From: an uncultured Myxococcales bacterium
Lineage (GTDB): Bacteria; Myxococcota_A; UBA9042; CAIXZC01
Assembly (NCBI GenBank): GCA_903895725.1
Contig: CAITUV010000086.1
Coordinates: 1 to 64,000, forward strand
DNA length: 64,000 nt
Direction: 5' to 3'
Each line of letters starts with the position of its first letter. Within the stretch, counting starts at the first letter, position 1. Shown here in pieces: positions 1-8,943 of this stretch. The notes beneath the pieces are model-generated. The model was not told the DNA's origin. It made no database searches and saw only the letters and a program-made list of their open reading frames with translations. Both the position numbers and the translations under genes were made by a program.

Positions 1-220
1 GTTGTGACGCCGGGAGCGTCATAAGTCGAGGGATGTTGGATCACCGGCCGAGTTGTGACGCCGGGAGCGTCATAAGTCGAGGGATGTTGGATCACCGGCC
101 GAGTTGTGACGCCAGGAGCGTCATAAGTCGAGGGATGTTGGATCACCGGCCGAGTTGTGACGCCAGGAGCGTCATAAGTCGAGGGATGTTGGATCACCGG
201 CCGAGTTGTGACGCCAGGGA
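1..220. repeat. 51-bp tandem direct repeat array, at least four copies plus a partial one
   Basis: The same 51-bp unit repeats head to tail at 1-51, 52-102, 103-153 and 154-204, with a partial fifth copy from 205. The copies differ at single positions, for example the G or A in GACGCCGGGAG versus GACGCCAGGAG. The array runs off the left edge, so its true length is unknown. The period is divisible by three, so an open frame reads through it as a 17-residue repeat. The ribosome-binding site and signal peptide of the next gene lie after the array, so I read it as non-coding upstream DNA. Confidence 0.9.
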
Positions 221-227
221 GTGTCGA

Positions 228-1964
228 ATGAGCAGGCAGATGTCCAGGCTGGTGCGGATGCTGGCGGTGGTTTCTCCCGCACTTCTTGCGTTGGCCGGTT
301 GCGATGCACAGCCCGAGGCTGGCAACCCGGAGCCGTGCGGCCCGAAGGCAAACCGCTCGGAGGGATGCTTCTCGAAGGCATGCTGCCTGGAGGGATGTGG
401 CTCAGAGGAATCTACCCTGACGGAATGCGCTGGCGAGCGGGCAGGGGCCGGCGGGGGAGCCCCAGTGGTCATTCCCGAAACGACCTTCAGCGCCCTGAAA
501 GTGTGCGAGGGGCCGGAGACCGTGCCTGGTATCGACGTATCCAAGTGGCAGGGCGAGATCAACTGGAAGAAGGTGGCGGATGCCGGCTACAAGTTTGCCA
601 ACATCCGGGTGAGCAACGGGACCGCGCTTGACTCTTACTTCGCAAAGAACCGTGCCGGAGCCAAGGCCAATGGCATCATCGTCGGTGCATATCACTTCTT
701 CCAGCCGGACATCGATCCCACCAAGCAGGCTGAGTTCGTGGTGAGCCATGTCGGGATGCTGCCGGCGGACGAGCTGCCCGTAACCCTCGATCTGGAGTGG
801 GCTGACGGCGGGACGCCCACCGTGACTGCGGTCAAGACCTGGATGGACATCGTCACTGCGGGAACCGGCAAAGTCCCTATGATCTACACTTCGGTCGGGT
901 ACTGGAACCCGATCTTCAACTCTGAATTCAAGATGCACCCGTTGTGGGTGGCGCACTGGGGGACCGAGTGCCCCAACCTCCCGGAAGGATGGACCGAGTG
1001 GGCGTTCTGGCAGCCTGGCGGCGGGCCCGTTCCTGGGGTCCCGGGTGACATCGTGGACATGGACAAGTTCAACGGGAACCTCCAGGACCTCAAGAACTTC
1101 GCCACGGGCAGCGTGCTTTCCGGATGCCAGGGGCCCAAGGTGGTCGCCTGCGGAAAGTTCGGCTGCGGGTGTGCGGATGGCGAGTGCTCCGGAGTGTTCT
1201 GTCCCGGAACCGGGTGTAGCCAGCAGGAGACCTCCAATTGTGCGGCATTCGGCTGCCTGTGTGCGGATCACCAGTGTGCGGGCGGGGCCTGCGACGGCAC
1301 CGGATGCACCGTGGCCGAGACGATCGCGTGCCAGGACCTCGGGTGTGAATGCAAGGAGCACCAGTGTACCGGAGGAGCGTGCGTCCCCTGCCAGCCAACC
1401 TGCCAGGGCAAGGCCTGCGGGCCTGACGGATGCGGCGGGAGCTGCGGCGAATGCCCCGACGGACTGCTCTGCAATCAGGACGAGACCGGGACCACCGCCT
1501 GGTGTGGAGATTGCCCGTCCGGGCAGGCGTGCAGCGATTCGGACATCGTCACGTGGGATGACCTTGGGGGAAAGGCAGACGCTGTGTTGTTGGACCTCGG
1601 GAGCGCCCAGGACGGTGGGGGGACTGGGGATGCGGCCGGTCCAAAGGGCGACGGCTCGGTCGGCGACTCCAGGGGTGGCGACGGCTCCGGACTCGGAGAA
1701 CCCGATGCGTCTGTCGTTCCCGGTGACGCGGCAGGAGGCGATATGGCCGTGCCTTCCTGGGACGGGGCAGGGGATTCCTCCGTTGGTTCTTCCGATGCCG
1801 AGGATGTCGGGGCAGGACAATCCGGCGGCAGGCGCTCCGGAGGGTGCAGCGCGTCGACGGGATACCCTTCCAGCCGAACGGGCATTCCCTCGTTGCTGCT
1901 GATGCTGGCGCTCGGGTTCGGGCTCGTCGCTCAGCGTCCCCGGGCGAACTCGAACAGGTCGTAG
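228..1964 (+). CDS. GH25 lysozyme-like lipoprotein with Cys-rich linker and MYXO-CTERM-like tail
   Basis: Predicted secreted muramidase of glycoside hydrolase family 25, acting on peptidoglycan outside the cytoplasm. I chose ATG 228 because AGGGAG lies six bases upstream and a lipoprotein signal follows at once, with lipobox LALAGC near residue 28. An upstream in-frame start would place the tandem repeat inside the protein. The GH25 domain spans about residues 98-290: GIDVSKWQG near 101, YHFF, and the acidic LDLEW motif near 188. Cys-rich modules of the CGKFGCGCADGEC and CGPDGCGGSCGEC types follow, then an Asp/Gly-rich stretch. The C-terminus has GGCS, a hydrophobic segment and basic residues, resembling a MYXO-CTERM sorting signal. 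The 3' end overlaps the convergent RND gene by 34 bp. Confidence 0.8.
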   Translation: MSRQMSRLVRMLAVVSPALLALAGCDAQPEAGNPEPCGPKANRSEGCFSKACCLEGCGSEESTLTECAGERAGAGGGAPVVIPETTFSALKVCEGPETVPGIDVSKWQGEINWKKVADAGYKFANIRVSNGTALDSYFAKNRAGAKANGIIVGAYHFFQPDIDPTKQAEFVVSHVGMLPADELPVTLDLEWADGGTPTVTAVKTWMDIVTAGTGKVPMIYTSVGYWNPIFNSEFKMHPLWVAHWGTECPNLPEGWTEWAFWQPGGGPVPGVPGDIVDMDKFNGNLQDLKNFATGSVLSGCQGPKVVACGKFGCGCADGECSGVFCPGTGCSQQETSNCAAFGCLCADHQCAGGACDGTGCTVAETIACQDLGCECKEHQCTGGACVPCQPTCQGKACGPDGCGGSCGECPDGLLCNQDETGTTAWCGDCPSGQACSDSDIVTWDDLGGKADAVLLDLGSAQDGGGTGDAAGPKGDGSVGDSRGGDGSGLGEPDASVVPGDAAGGDMAVPSWDGAGDSSVGSSDAEDVGAGQSGGRRSGGCSASTGYPSSRTGIPSLLLMLALGFGLVAQRPRANSNRS

Positions 1965-4900
1965 ACCACCGGAACGAGCACCAGGGTCACCAGGGTCGAC
2001 AGGGAAAGGCCCCCGAGGCTGGCAAGCCCCAGCGGCCGCCAGAACGTGCCGCCCTCGCCCGTACCGAGGGCCATGGGAAGGAGACCGAAGACCGTCGTCA
2101 GCGTGGTCATCAGGATGGGGCGCAGACGACGCCGAGCGGTCAGCTCCAGCGCCTCCCGCCTCGCCATGCCCTGCTCCCGTCTGAGCAGGTTGACGTAGTC
2201 CACCAGCACGATGGCGTTGTTCACCACCACACCGACCAGCACGATGAGACCCAGGAAGGCCGGCACCGACAGGCTCGTCCCGGTCCAGTAGAGTGCGAGG
2301 AAGGCGCCGGTGAAGGCAAACGGGATCGAGAAGAGAATCACGAAGGGATCGAGGAAGGACTCGAACTGAGCCGCCATCACCAGGTAGACCAGGATGATCC
2401 CGAGCACCAATGCGATAATCAGCGCCCTGTTCGTGTCCTGCGTCTGCTTGATGTCACCCGCTGCCACCAGCGACACGTCGTGGCGGTCGAACAGTCCCGC
2501 CTCGCGCATCCGGCTCTCGATTTCCGCCGCAATGTCGCCGATGGGACGGGACGTCTTGTTCGCCCCCACCGCGATGACCCGCTGCTTGTCCTTGCGTTGG
2601 ATCTCCAGCGGCGTCTCGTAGTCGTCGAACCGCCCGATGTCACCAAGCTGGACCAGCTTGCCCGTGCGCGAACGGACCTGGACCCGCTCCAGTGCGGCCA
2701 CGTCCTTCCGGTCCGGCTCTTCCATGCGTACGTAGATGTCCAGGTCGTCCGATCCGCCCCGGTACTTGCCCGCGATCATGCCGGTCAGCGCGGTCCGCAA
2801 GGCCTGCCCCGCTGCGGCCACCGATACCTGCAGTCGGGCAGCGGCCTTCCGGTCGATCACGTAGCGAACCTCGGGGATCATCTGGGGGATGTCCGCGGTG
2901 ACGTCCTTGGTCCCCTCGGTGGACAGCAGGATCTCCTTGATCTGCAACTCAACCTCGGTCATGGCATTGAGATCGTCCCCCCGGACTTCGAACGTGACCG
3001 GCCGGGCCCCTCCCGACATGAGCCGGGAGGCCACGTTGCCCATCCGGATGTCGGCCCGCTCCACGCCGTGCAGGGTCCGCAGCTGCCCTCGGATCACGTC
3101 CGCCACCTGGGCATCGGAGCGGGTCCTCTCGGCCAGCGGCTTGAGGCGCAGCGACATGGCGATGACGTGGCTTCCCTGCCTGGCCCCCATGGCAGCCCCG
3201 AAACCCTGCCCTGCCGAGCCCGCCCGGTACATCACGTGGGCCACTTCGGGCTGCTCCATGAGCAGGTCGCTTACCTCCTCGGCAATCCGCCGGGTCTGCG
3301 ACAATCCTGATCCGATGGGAAGCTCGATCGATACCGAGAGGTCCCCCGAATCGGGCTCGGGCATGAAGTCCGTCCCAATCTGACGCACGACGAACGCGGT
3401 CGAGCCGGCAATGGCCATGGCACCCAGCACCACCAGGACCCGGTGATCCAGCGCCCACCGGATGACTCGCGAATACCCGGTATCCACCAGGTCGAACAGC
3501 TTGTCGCCTCGCGTCCCCATGCGCCCGGGTTTCAGCAGCCGGCTGCACATCATCGGCGTCAGTGTCAGGGCGACGAAGAGCGATGCCCCGATGGTCATGG
3601 TGACCACCAGCGCAAGCTGATTGAAGAGGACCGCAATGAACCCCGAGACGAACACGAGTGGACCGAACACCGCCAGCGTGGTGAGCGTGGAGGCCGTGAT
3701 GGCCCCCCCCACCTGCCGGGTTCCCTCTACCGCTGCCGCCGTGCGGTTCGCACCGAACTCGTCGATGTGCCGGGTCACGTTCTCCAGGACCACGATGGCG
3801 TTATCCACGACCATTCCGATTCCCAGCGTCACGGCCATCATGGAGATCATGTTCATCGTGAAGTCGAACAGGTACAGGCCGAAGAACGCCAGGATCGTGG
3901 AGGCCGGGAGCGCCACCCCCACGATCAGGCTCGGCCGCCATCGCCGCAGGAATACCAGCACCACGAGCACGACCAGGGCCACCGACACCAGCAGCGTGTT
4001 GGTGAGGTTCTCCATCATGTTCCGGATGAAGACCGAGTTGTCCACCACCGGAATGATGTGCAGGTGCGAAGGCAGAACCTTGCCCAGGCGATTCAGCTCG
4101 GCCTGTACCGCTTCGGCCACCCGCACCGTGTTCGCACCGGACTGCTTCATGACCCCGCACATCATGGCCAGCTTGCCGTCCAGGCGTGTGACCGTGCGCA
4201 TCTCCTCGAGGTCCCGCTTCACCCGCCCCACGTCGGACAGCCGGACCACCGAGTCCCCCCGGCCGGCCACGATCATGTCCTCCATCTCGTCGAAGGAGCC
4301 GAACTCCGCGGGCATCCTCACCGTCAGCTCCATTACCCCTTCGTCGAGTGTCCCGGCCGGCTCCGTGTAGTTCTCGCTGGCAATGGCCTGGACCACCTGC
4401 TCCTGTGTGATTCCGTGCCGCTCCAGCCGGTCCCGGTTGAGCTCCACCGCAACCTCGAACGCCGGCGCCCCGAAGAACACCACCGTGCCCACCCCCGGGA
4501 TCCGGCGAATCGCCTCGAGCACGTTGTCTTCCACGAAGTCCCGCTCCTGCTTCACATCCCCCACGTCGGAGACCACCCCGAACGTCAGGATCGGAAGCTG
4601 CGAGAAGTCGAGCTGGAAAATCATCGGCGGGTCCACGTCCTCGGGCAGCCGGCGCCGGGCAAAGTCCAGATACTGTCGGATGTCGCTTGCCGCCTCGGAC
4701 AGGTCGGTACCGAAGTCGAACTTGAGCGCTACCGCAGACACCCCTTCCTTCGAGCTTGCCGTCAGCTCGTCCAGGTTCTTGATGATGCCCAGCGACTCCT
4801 CGATGGGCTTGGTGATCCGCTCCTCGATGTCCTCCGCACTGGCCCCTTTGTACGTCGTCACCACCGTGATGACGGGCATCTCGATATCCGGGTACAGGTC

Positions 4901-5002
4901 GATGGGGATGAGGTACCAGGCCACCACGCCGAACAGCGCGACGACGAGGAAGACTACCGTAGTCAACACCGGCCGGGAGACGGCCAGCTCCGGGAGCTTC
5001 AT
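1931..5002 (-). CDS. RND-family efflux transporter, inner-membrane permease (AcrB/HAE1 type)
   Basis: Proton-driven RND pump subunit of 1023 residues, the usual length for the family, located in the inner membrane. The start is the ATG at 5002, which opens with MKLPELAVSRPVLTTVVF, the classic first transmembrane segment. It overlaps the adaptor stop as ATGA, so the two are translationally coupled. Typical features are the porter region after IDLYPDIEMPVITV, the repeated loop architecture, and the TM4 segment containing GIGMVVDNAIVVLENV with its charged residues. The second half repeats this pattern with GVVVNNAIVLVDYVNLLRR. The protein ends after a short Arg-rich tail. No TolC-like outer-membrane gene adjoins, so the outer channel must be encoded elsewhere. 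The substrate cannot be read from the sequence. Confidence 0.95.
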   Translation of the reverse strand: MKLPELAVSRPVLTTVVFLVVALFGVVAWYLIPIDLYPDIEMPVITVVTTYKGASAEDIEERITKPIEESLGIIKNLDELTASSKEGVSAVALKFDFGTDLSEAASDIRQYLDFARRRLPEDVDPPMIFQLDFSQLPILTFGVVSDVGDVKQERDFVEDNVLEAIRRIPGVGTVVFFGAPAFEVAVELNRDRLERHGITQEQVVQAIASENYTEPAGTLDEGVMELTVRMPAEFGSFDEMEDMIVAGRGDSVVRLSDVGRVKRDLEEMRTVTRLDGKLAMMCGVMKQSGANTVRVAEAVQAELNRLGKVLPSHLHIIPVVDNSVFIRNMMENLTNTLLVSVALVVLVVLVFLRRWRPSLIVGVALPASTILAFFGLYLFDFTMNMISMMAVTLGIGMVVDNAIVVLENVTRHIDEFGANRTAAAVEGTRQVGGAITASTLTTLAVFGPLVFVSGFIAVLFNQLALVVTMTIGASLFVALTLTPMMCSRLLKPGRMGTRGDKLFDLVDTGYSRVIRWALDHRVLVVLGAMAIAGSTAFVVRQIGTDFMPEPDSGDLSVSIELPIGSGLSQTRRIAEEVSDLLMEQPEVAHVMYRAGSAGQGFGAAMGARQGSHVIAMSLRLKPLAERTRSDAQVADVIRGQLRTLHGVERADIRMGNVASRLMSGGARPVTFEVRGDDLNAMTEVELQIKEILLSTEGTKDVTADIPQMIPEVRYVIDRKAAARLQVSVAAAGQALRTALTGMIAGKYRGGSDDLDIYVRMEEPDRKDVAALERVQVRSRTGKLVQLGDIGRFDDYETPLEIQRKDKQRVIAVGANKTSRPIGDIAAEIESRMREAGLFDRHDVSLVAAGDIKQTQDTNRALIIALVLGIILVYLVMAAQFESFLDPFVILFSIPFAFTGAFLALYWTGTSLSVPAFLGLIVLVGVVVNNAIVLVDYVNLLRREQGMARREALELTARRRLRPILMTTLTTVFGLLPMALGTGEGGTFWRPLGLASLGGLSLSTLVTLVLVPVVYDLFEFARGR

Positions 5003-6483
5003 GGATTCGTCTCGACCTCCGCAAGGTTGACCGGCTGGCCGTCCACCAGCCCCACCTGGCCGGCCGTCACCACCTGCTCCCCTGCGGACAACCCGTCCAC
5101 GACTTCCACTTCCGCCGCGGTGCGAAGGCCCGTCGTGACGTACCGCTTGTGCGTCACCCCGTCGGCCACCACGAACAGGACTTTGCGCCCCTCCATCCTC
5201 CGCACGCTGGCCAGTGGAACCAGGAGCACGCCGGGCTTTCGCCCCACCTCGATGCTCCCCCGGACGAACATCCCCGCCTTGAGCCACGACTTCTGCTCGG
5301 CCGCGGGCTCCAGCCGGACCGGAAACTGGAGCGCGGCCGGGTCCGCTTCTTCCGCCACCTGTCGCACCGTTGCGGAAAACGGCCCTTCCCCGGGCAGCGC
5401 GTCCACCACGTACGTGGCCTTCATGCCCTCCGCGAGCCGATGTCGGTCTTCGTCCTGGACCGTGAGCTGGATCTCCGCTCGTGCAAGGGGCACGAGCCTC
5501 ACGACCGCCCGCCCCGCAGCTACCACCGTCCCGGCCCGAACCAGCAGCTTCTCGACCCTCCCCGATACGGGAGACGGTACCTCGGTCCGCCGTTCCTGCA
5601 GCCTGGCCAGATCCGCCGCAATCCGGGCCTGCTCGATGGCCACTTCGGCCGCCTCGACCTCCAGCCGGGTCGCATCGACCCGCCCCAATGCCGTCCGGGC
5701 CTGCTCCAGAGCGCTCTCGGCCTGACGAACCGCCGCCCGCATGGCCTCCTTGTCCTCGACCCGGGCACCGACGTTCACCAGCTCGAGCTGCTCCACCGCA
5801 CTCTGGTATTCGGCCTGCGCCATCTTGTGCGCATCCTCCGCCTGCTCGAAGGTCTGCCGGGGGACCGCCGACTCGGCCAGCAGCGCCTGCATCCGGGCCA
5901 GCTCACGCCCTGCGGCGTCCACTCGGGCCTTGGACAGCTCCACCAGCGCCTTCACCTGGTCCCGCTCCTGAGGCCTGGCCCCCACCTCCACGATGCGGGC
6001 CTTGGCCTGGACCTGCTTGAGCGCCTCCTCCGCCTGGCTCACTCCCAGCGTCAGGCTCCTCTTCTCCAGATCCGCCGCCACCAGGAGCTGCTCCTTCCGC
6101 TTGAGCGCCGCCTCGAGCGTCTTGTCCGCCTGTTGCACCCGCAACCGATGCTCCTCCCCATCCAGCCGGATGAGGATGTCCCCGGCCTTCACCTCCGCCC
6201 CTTCCTCCGCCAGGAGGGCATCGATCCGCCCCGGGATCTCCGGGGCCACCTCGACCGTCTCTTCCACCCGCACCGAGCCCGTGAACTCGATGGTCACCGG
6301 GACCTCCCGGGGACGGACGGTCACAACCTGGACGGTCGCACTGGCCGCCGCAGCACGTGCCCCCGGGGCCCCATCCGCTGCCTTCTTCTCCTCCACCCGG
6401 CACGAAGACAGCGCCGTCAGAAGCACCAGGAGAGTACAGGCGGACCGGGGGAGTGGAAGGATGCGCAGGATGGAACGGACCAT
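4999..6483 (-). CDS. RND efflux periplasmic adaptor lipoprotein (membrane fusion protein)
   Basis: HlyD/AcrA-type adaptor that links the RND pump to an outer-membrane channel. An N-terminal lipoprotein signal has the lipobox LSSC near residue 28. The barrel-sandwich half-motif follows (SVRVEETVEVAPEIPGRID, then EEGAEVKAGDILIRLDG). A long alpha-helical hairpin rich in Glu, Ala and Gln covers about residues 115-290, and the matching lipoyl half is PVSGRVEKLLVRAGTVV. Beta-barrel and membrane-proximal domains complete the protein. The hairpin is long for the family, which suggests an extended periplasmic reach. AAGGAGACC lies upstream of ATG 6483. A strong promoter sits at 6511-6538, and the gene is first in the operon with the permease. 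Confidence 0.93.
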   Translation of the reverse strand: MVRSILRILPLPRSACTLLVLLTALSSCRVEEKKAADGAPGARAAAASATVQVVTVRPREVPVTIEFTGSVRVEETVEVAPEIPGRIDALLAEEGAEVKAGDILIRLDGEEHRLRVQQADKTLEAALKRKEQLLVAADLEKRSLTLGVSQAEEALKQVQAKARIVEVGARPQERDQVKALVELSKARVDAAGRELARMQALLAESAVPRQTFEQAEDAHKMAQAEYQSAVEQLELVNVGARVEDKEAMRAAVRQAESALEQARTALGRVDATRLEVEAAEVAIEQARIAADLARLQERRTEVPSPVSGRVEKLLVRAGTVVAAGRAVVRLVPLARAEIQLTVQDEDRHRLAEGMKATYVVDALPGEGPFSATVRQVAEEADPAALQFPVRLEPAAEQKSWLKAGMFVRGSIEVGRKPGVLLVPLASVRRMEGRKVLFVVADGVTHKRYVTTGLRTAAEVEVVDGLSAGEQVVTAGQVGLVDGQPVNLAEVETNP

Positions 6484-6510
6484 GGCTCGGTCTCCTTCAC
6501 GGCTCGGACC

Positions 6511-6538
6511 ACTATAGACCCGCTCGATGGGGTGTCAA
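6511..6538 (-). promoter_or_regulatory. Sigma70-like promoter of the RND operon
   Basis: On the minus strand, TTGACA (6538-6533) and TATAGT (6516-6511) are separated by 16 bases. This is one of the best matches to the sigma70 consensus in the window. It lies 28 bases upstream of the adaptor start. Confidence 0.65.
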
Positions 6539-6601
6539 CGATCGATTTGTGACCGAGCGGTGGACTCGACCTCGGCCCGTCCCCGGGGACCTTCTCCCCG
6601 C

Positions 6602-8830
6602 CTACTTGTACTGGATGACGCTGAGCCTTCCCCCGGCCGCCTGGTCGCAGAAGGCCAGGTACACCGTCCCCTCCGGCGACACGTGCAGCACCGGCTCGTC
6701 CGCCAGGTACAGGTACGCGGCCGCATCGCCCAGGGGGAACCAGTCGTTCCCCTCGAATGACAGGACCTCGGCCTTGCCCGGGACCGACTCGAAGGCCAGG
6801 TAGGGCATCCCGCCGCCGTCTGCTCCGATGGAGACGGATTTCACGGCCTCCGCCGACAGGCCGGGAGCTCCCACCTGCTGCCACGATTCCCCGTCGAACC
6901 TCATGACCGAGACCTTCGCCCCCGAGGCCGCATCCGAGTAAGCCGCCCACACCACGCCCCCCCCGGACGCCACGCTCAGCGGTCGCGCCTCGCCCGGCGT
7001 GAAGCCTTTCACCCCCAGGGCTCCCCAGGTCTTCTTCAAGGGGTCATACTGCAGCGCGGTCACGGCATTCCCCTGGTTCCCGTCACCGAATGCCACGCTG
7101 ACGAAGCCTTCGTACTGGAACAGGCCGATGGCCTGCGTGCCCACGTCGGACAGGAACTCGTCCCCGAGCGGCTCCCACTGCACCGTGTCGAACCGCATCA
7201 CCGACGGCCGGTAGAACTGGTCCGAGCGCGCCATGGCCACGTAGGGCAGCCCGTTCATCACCAGGAGATCGAGCTCGTTGGTCGGCTTGCCCAGCGAGCT
7301 CGTCCCCCCTACCGGCAGCCAGCCCGCGCCGCTGTACTGCTTCACGATGACCGAGTCCCAGAGGCTCGCGTCCGCATACGCGACCCACGGCTTCCCCTCG
7401 TACAGCGACAGCGACGGGCGCAGGTTGATCTCCCCCGCAGACAGCCCCGTGCCGCCCACCACCTGCCACGAGCAGTCCTGGTGGCGAACGACCGTCAGGC
7501 GGTTGCCCGCCGTCGAGTCCCGGTAGGCCACCCAGACCACGCCATCCTGCGCCGCGACGTCGAATACGTAAGCCTCCCCCCCGGAGAACCCCAGGTCCCC
7601 CACGGGGCTCCAGGTCGGCGCCGCCCCTCCCGAATCGGGCTCGCTGCAGGCCGCACCGGAGTCCTCCGCCACGATGTCCGCTCCTGGCGGCGGCTCCCCC
7701 CGGGGACCTCCTCCACCCGTGTCCTCCGTCGGCTTGTCCGGCCCCTCGTAGTAGAACACATTGTCCTCCTGGAGCCATACCACGGCCTCGTCCCCCGTGC
7801 GGAAGTCGATGGCATACCCGTAAGCCTTGACCCAATGACCCAGGTTGAATGGAATCCGCCCGCCGAACGCCCCCCACAGACCCCCTTCCCGGAAGCTCAC
7901 CGAGGCAACCCCCCCCTGGTCGTTCTTGTACATGATCGTCGGTCCCGGAGAGTAGAGCGGCTCTCCCGGTGCCAGCGTCGCATTGTTCAGCAGCACCGTC
8001 CCGCCGTCCGGTGTCACCGCCTGGATGAAGACGTCGTCCGCATACTGATTCCCGTAGCTGTCCTTCCAGCGGTACGTCCCCCAGAAGCGCGCCTGGACCG
8101 TCGCCTCGTCTTGCACCACCATCGCACAGAAGTGCCCCTGCTCGGTCACCTGGTCGTTCTTCAGGCCGAGCTTGTGCGGAATGAACCCTTCGCTCTGCCG
8201 GGCCCAGACGAAACGGTCCGTGTCGTACCAGCCCACGAACGGCTCATCGTTCGCATTGAGGTCCAGCCAGTTGTTGCGCGCCGTCACGCCGGTCGCTACG
8301 TCCGTGAGCTTCCAGCCCGCCTGGTCCATGAGGCCATACACCAGCCGCCCGGGCAGGATGTCGTTGTAGTAGAGCAGGTGGAGGCGGTCCTTCGAGTCGA
8401 CCCGGAGGTGGTGGTTGACCTCCCCCTGGCCGTAGTAGCCGATCCCCCCCATTCCCTCCAGCGGATACCCTTCCCATTGACCGTCCTTGCCGCGAGTCAG
8501 GTAGCTCATCGTGCTGCTGCCCGCATAGTACGTGACGTGCGGCGTCCCCGTGCTGTCGATGGCCAGTGCCGGCAGCGCCCCGGATACCGGCAGATCCTGG
8601 ATCACCCAGCCGCTCTTCCCCTGGTAGGCGTACTTCAGCCCTCCGCTCCCGACGAACACCACCCGAGGACTGCCGTCGGCATCGAACGCGATGGCCGCAT
8701 CTCCACCTCCCGACTGCTGCAGAATGTGGTAGTCGGGCGTCGTCCCGTCCCCGCCGTTTGCCGGCCCGCAACCACCAACGCCCATCGCCATGAAGACCAG
8801 CGCAAAGGATGCGGCAACGGGAGCTCTCAC
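6602..8830 (-). CDS. Lipoprotein with two beta-propeller-like repeat regions
   Basis: Predicted surface lipoprotein of 742 residues with no recognisable catalytic motif. I chose GTG 8830 because GGAGG lies five bases upstream and a signal peptide with lipobox MGVGGC follows directly. Residues about 30-370 contain repeats of the form AIAFDADGSPRVVFVG and LAIDSTGTPHVTYYAG, typical of BNR/sialidase-like propeller blades. A Gly/Pro/Asp-rich linker follows near 375-410. A second set of blades of about 50 residues then has the recurring pattern W-x-VG-x-x-G-hydrophobic-x-x-GE, followed by VAY-S/A-D. I infer a ligand-binding or scaffold role. The ligand is not evident. Confidence 0.75.
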   Translation of the reverse strand: MRAPVAASFALVFMAMGVGGCGPANGGDGTTPDYHILQQSGGGDAAIAFDADGSPRVVFVGSGGLKYAYQGKSGWVIQDLPVSGALPALAIDSTGTPHVTYYAGSSTMSYLTRGKDGQWEGYPLEGMGGIGYYGQGEVNHHLRVDSKDRLHLLYYNDILPGRLVYGLMDQAGWKLTDVATGVTARNNWLDLNANDEPFVGWYDTDRFVWARQSEGFIPHKLGLKNDQVTEQGHFCAMVVQDEATVQARFWGTYRWKDSYGNQYADDVFIQAVTPDGGTVLLNNATLAPGEPLYSPGPTIMYKNDQGGVASVSFREGGLWGAFGGRIPFNLGHWVKAYGYAIDFRTGDEAVVWLQEDNVFYYEGPDKPTEDTGGGGPRGEPPPGADIVAEDSGAACSEPDSGGAAPTWSPVGDLGFSGGEAYVFDVAAQDGVVWVAYRDSTAGNRLTVVRHQDCSWQVVGGTGLSAGEINLRPSLSLYEGKPWVAYADASLWDSVIVKQYSGAGWLPVGGTSSLGKPTNELDLLVMNGLPYVAMARSDQFYRPSVMRFDTVQWEPLGDEFLSDVGTQAIGLFQYEGFVSVAFGDGNQGNAVTALQYDPLKKTWGALGVKGFTPGEARPLSVASGGGVVWAAYSDAASGAKVSVMRFDGESWQQVGAPGLSAEAVKSVSIGADGGGMPYLAFESVPGKAEVLSFEGNDWFPLGDAAAYLYLADEPVLHVSPEGTVYLAFCDQAAGGRLSVIQYK

Positions 8831-8894
8831 GGTGACCTCCGATCCGGACGTAAACCCAAGTGTACCACAGGGCCGCCGCTCAAGACAGAATCGC

Positions 8895-8922
8895 TTGACT
8901 TCCATCGACCGATCGTTAGATT
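8895..8922 (+). promoter_or_regulatory. Sigma70-like promoter of the chlorophyllase-like lipoprotein gene
   Basis: TTGACT (8895-8900) and TAGATT (8917-8922) are 16 bases apart, and ATG 8944 follows 21 bases later. The site lies in the divergent gap between two lipoprotein genes. Confidence 0.5.
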
Positions 8923-8943
8923 ACGCACCGACGAGGTGGAAAA

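Noticed and set aside
1..220. CRISPR array
   Set aside because: The 51-bp units are contiguous, with no unique spacers between them.
33..227. N-terminal extension of the GH25 protein as a 17-residue repeat domain
   Set aside because: The signal peptide and ribosome-binding site lie after the array, at 228. A repeat domain before a lipoprotein signal would be unprecedented.
1844..3310. Long plus-strand open frame across the RND gene
   Set aside because: It is the reverse-strand shadow of the RND permease. High GC leaves long open frames on all strands.
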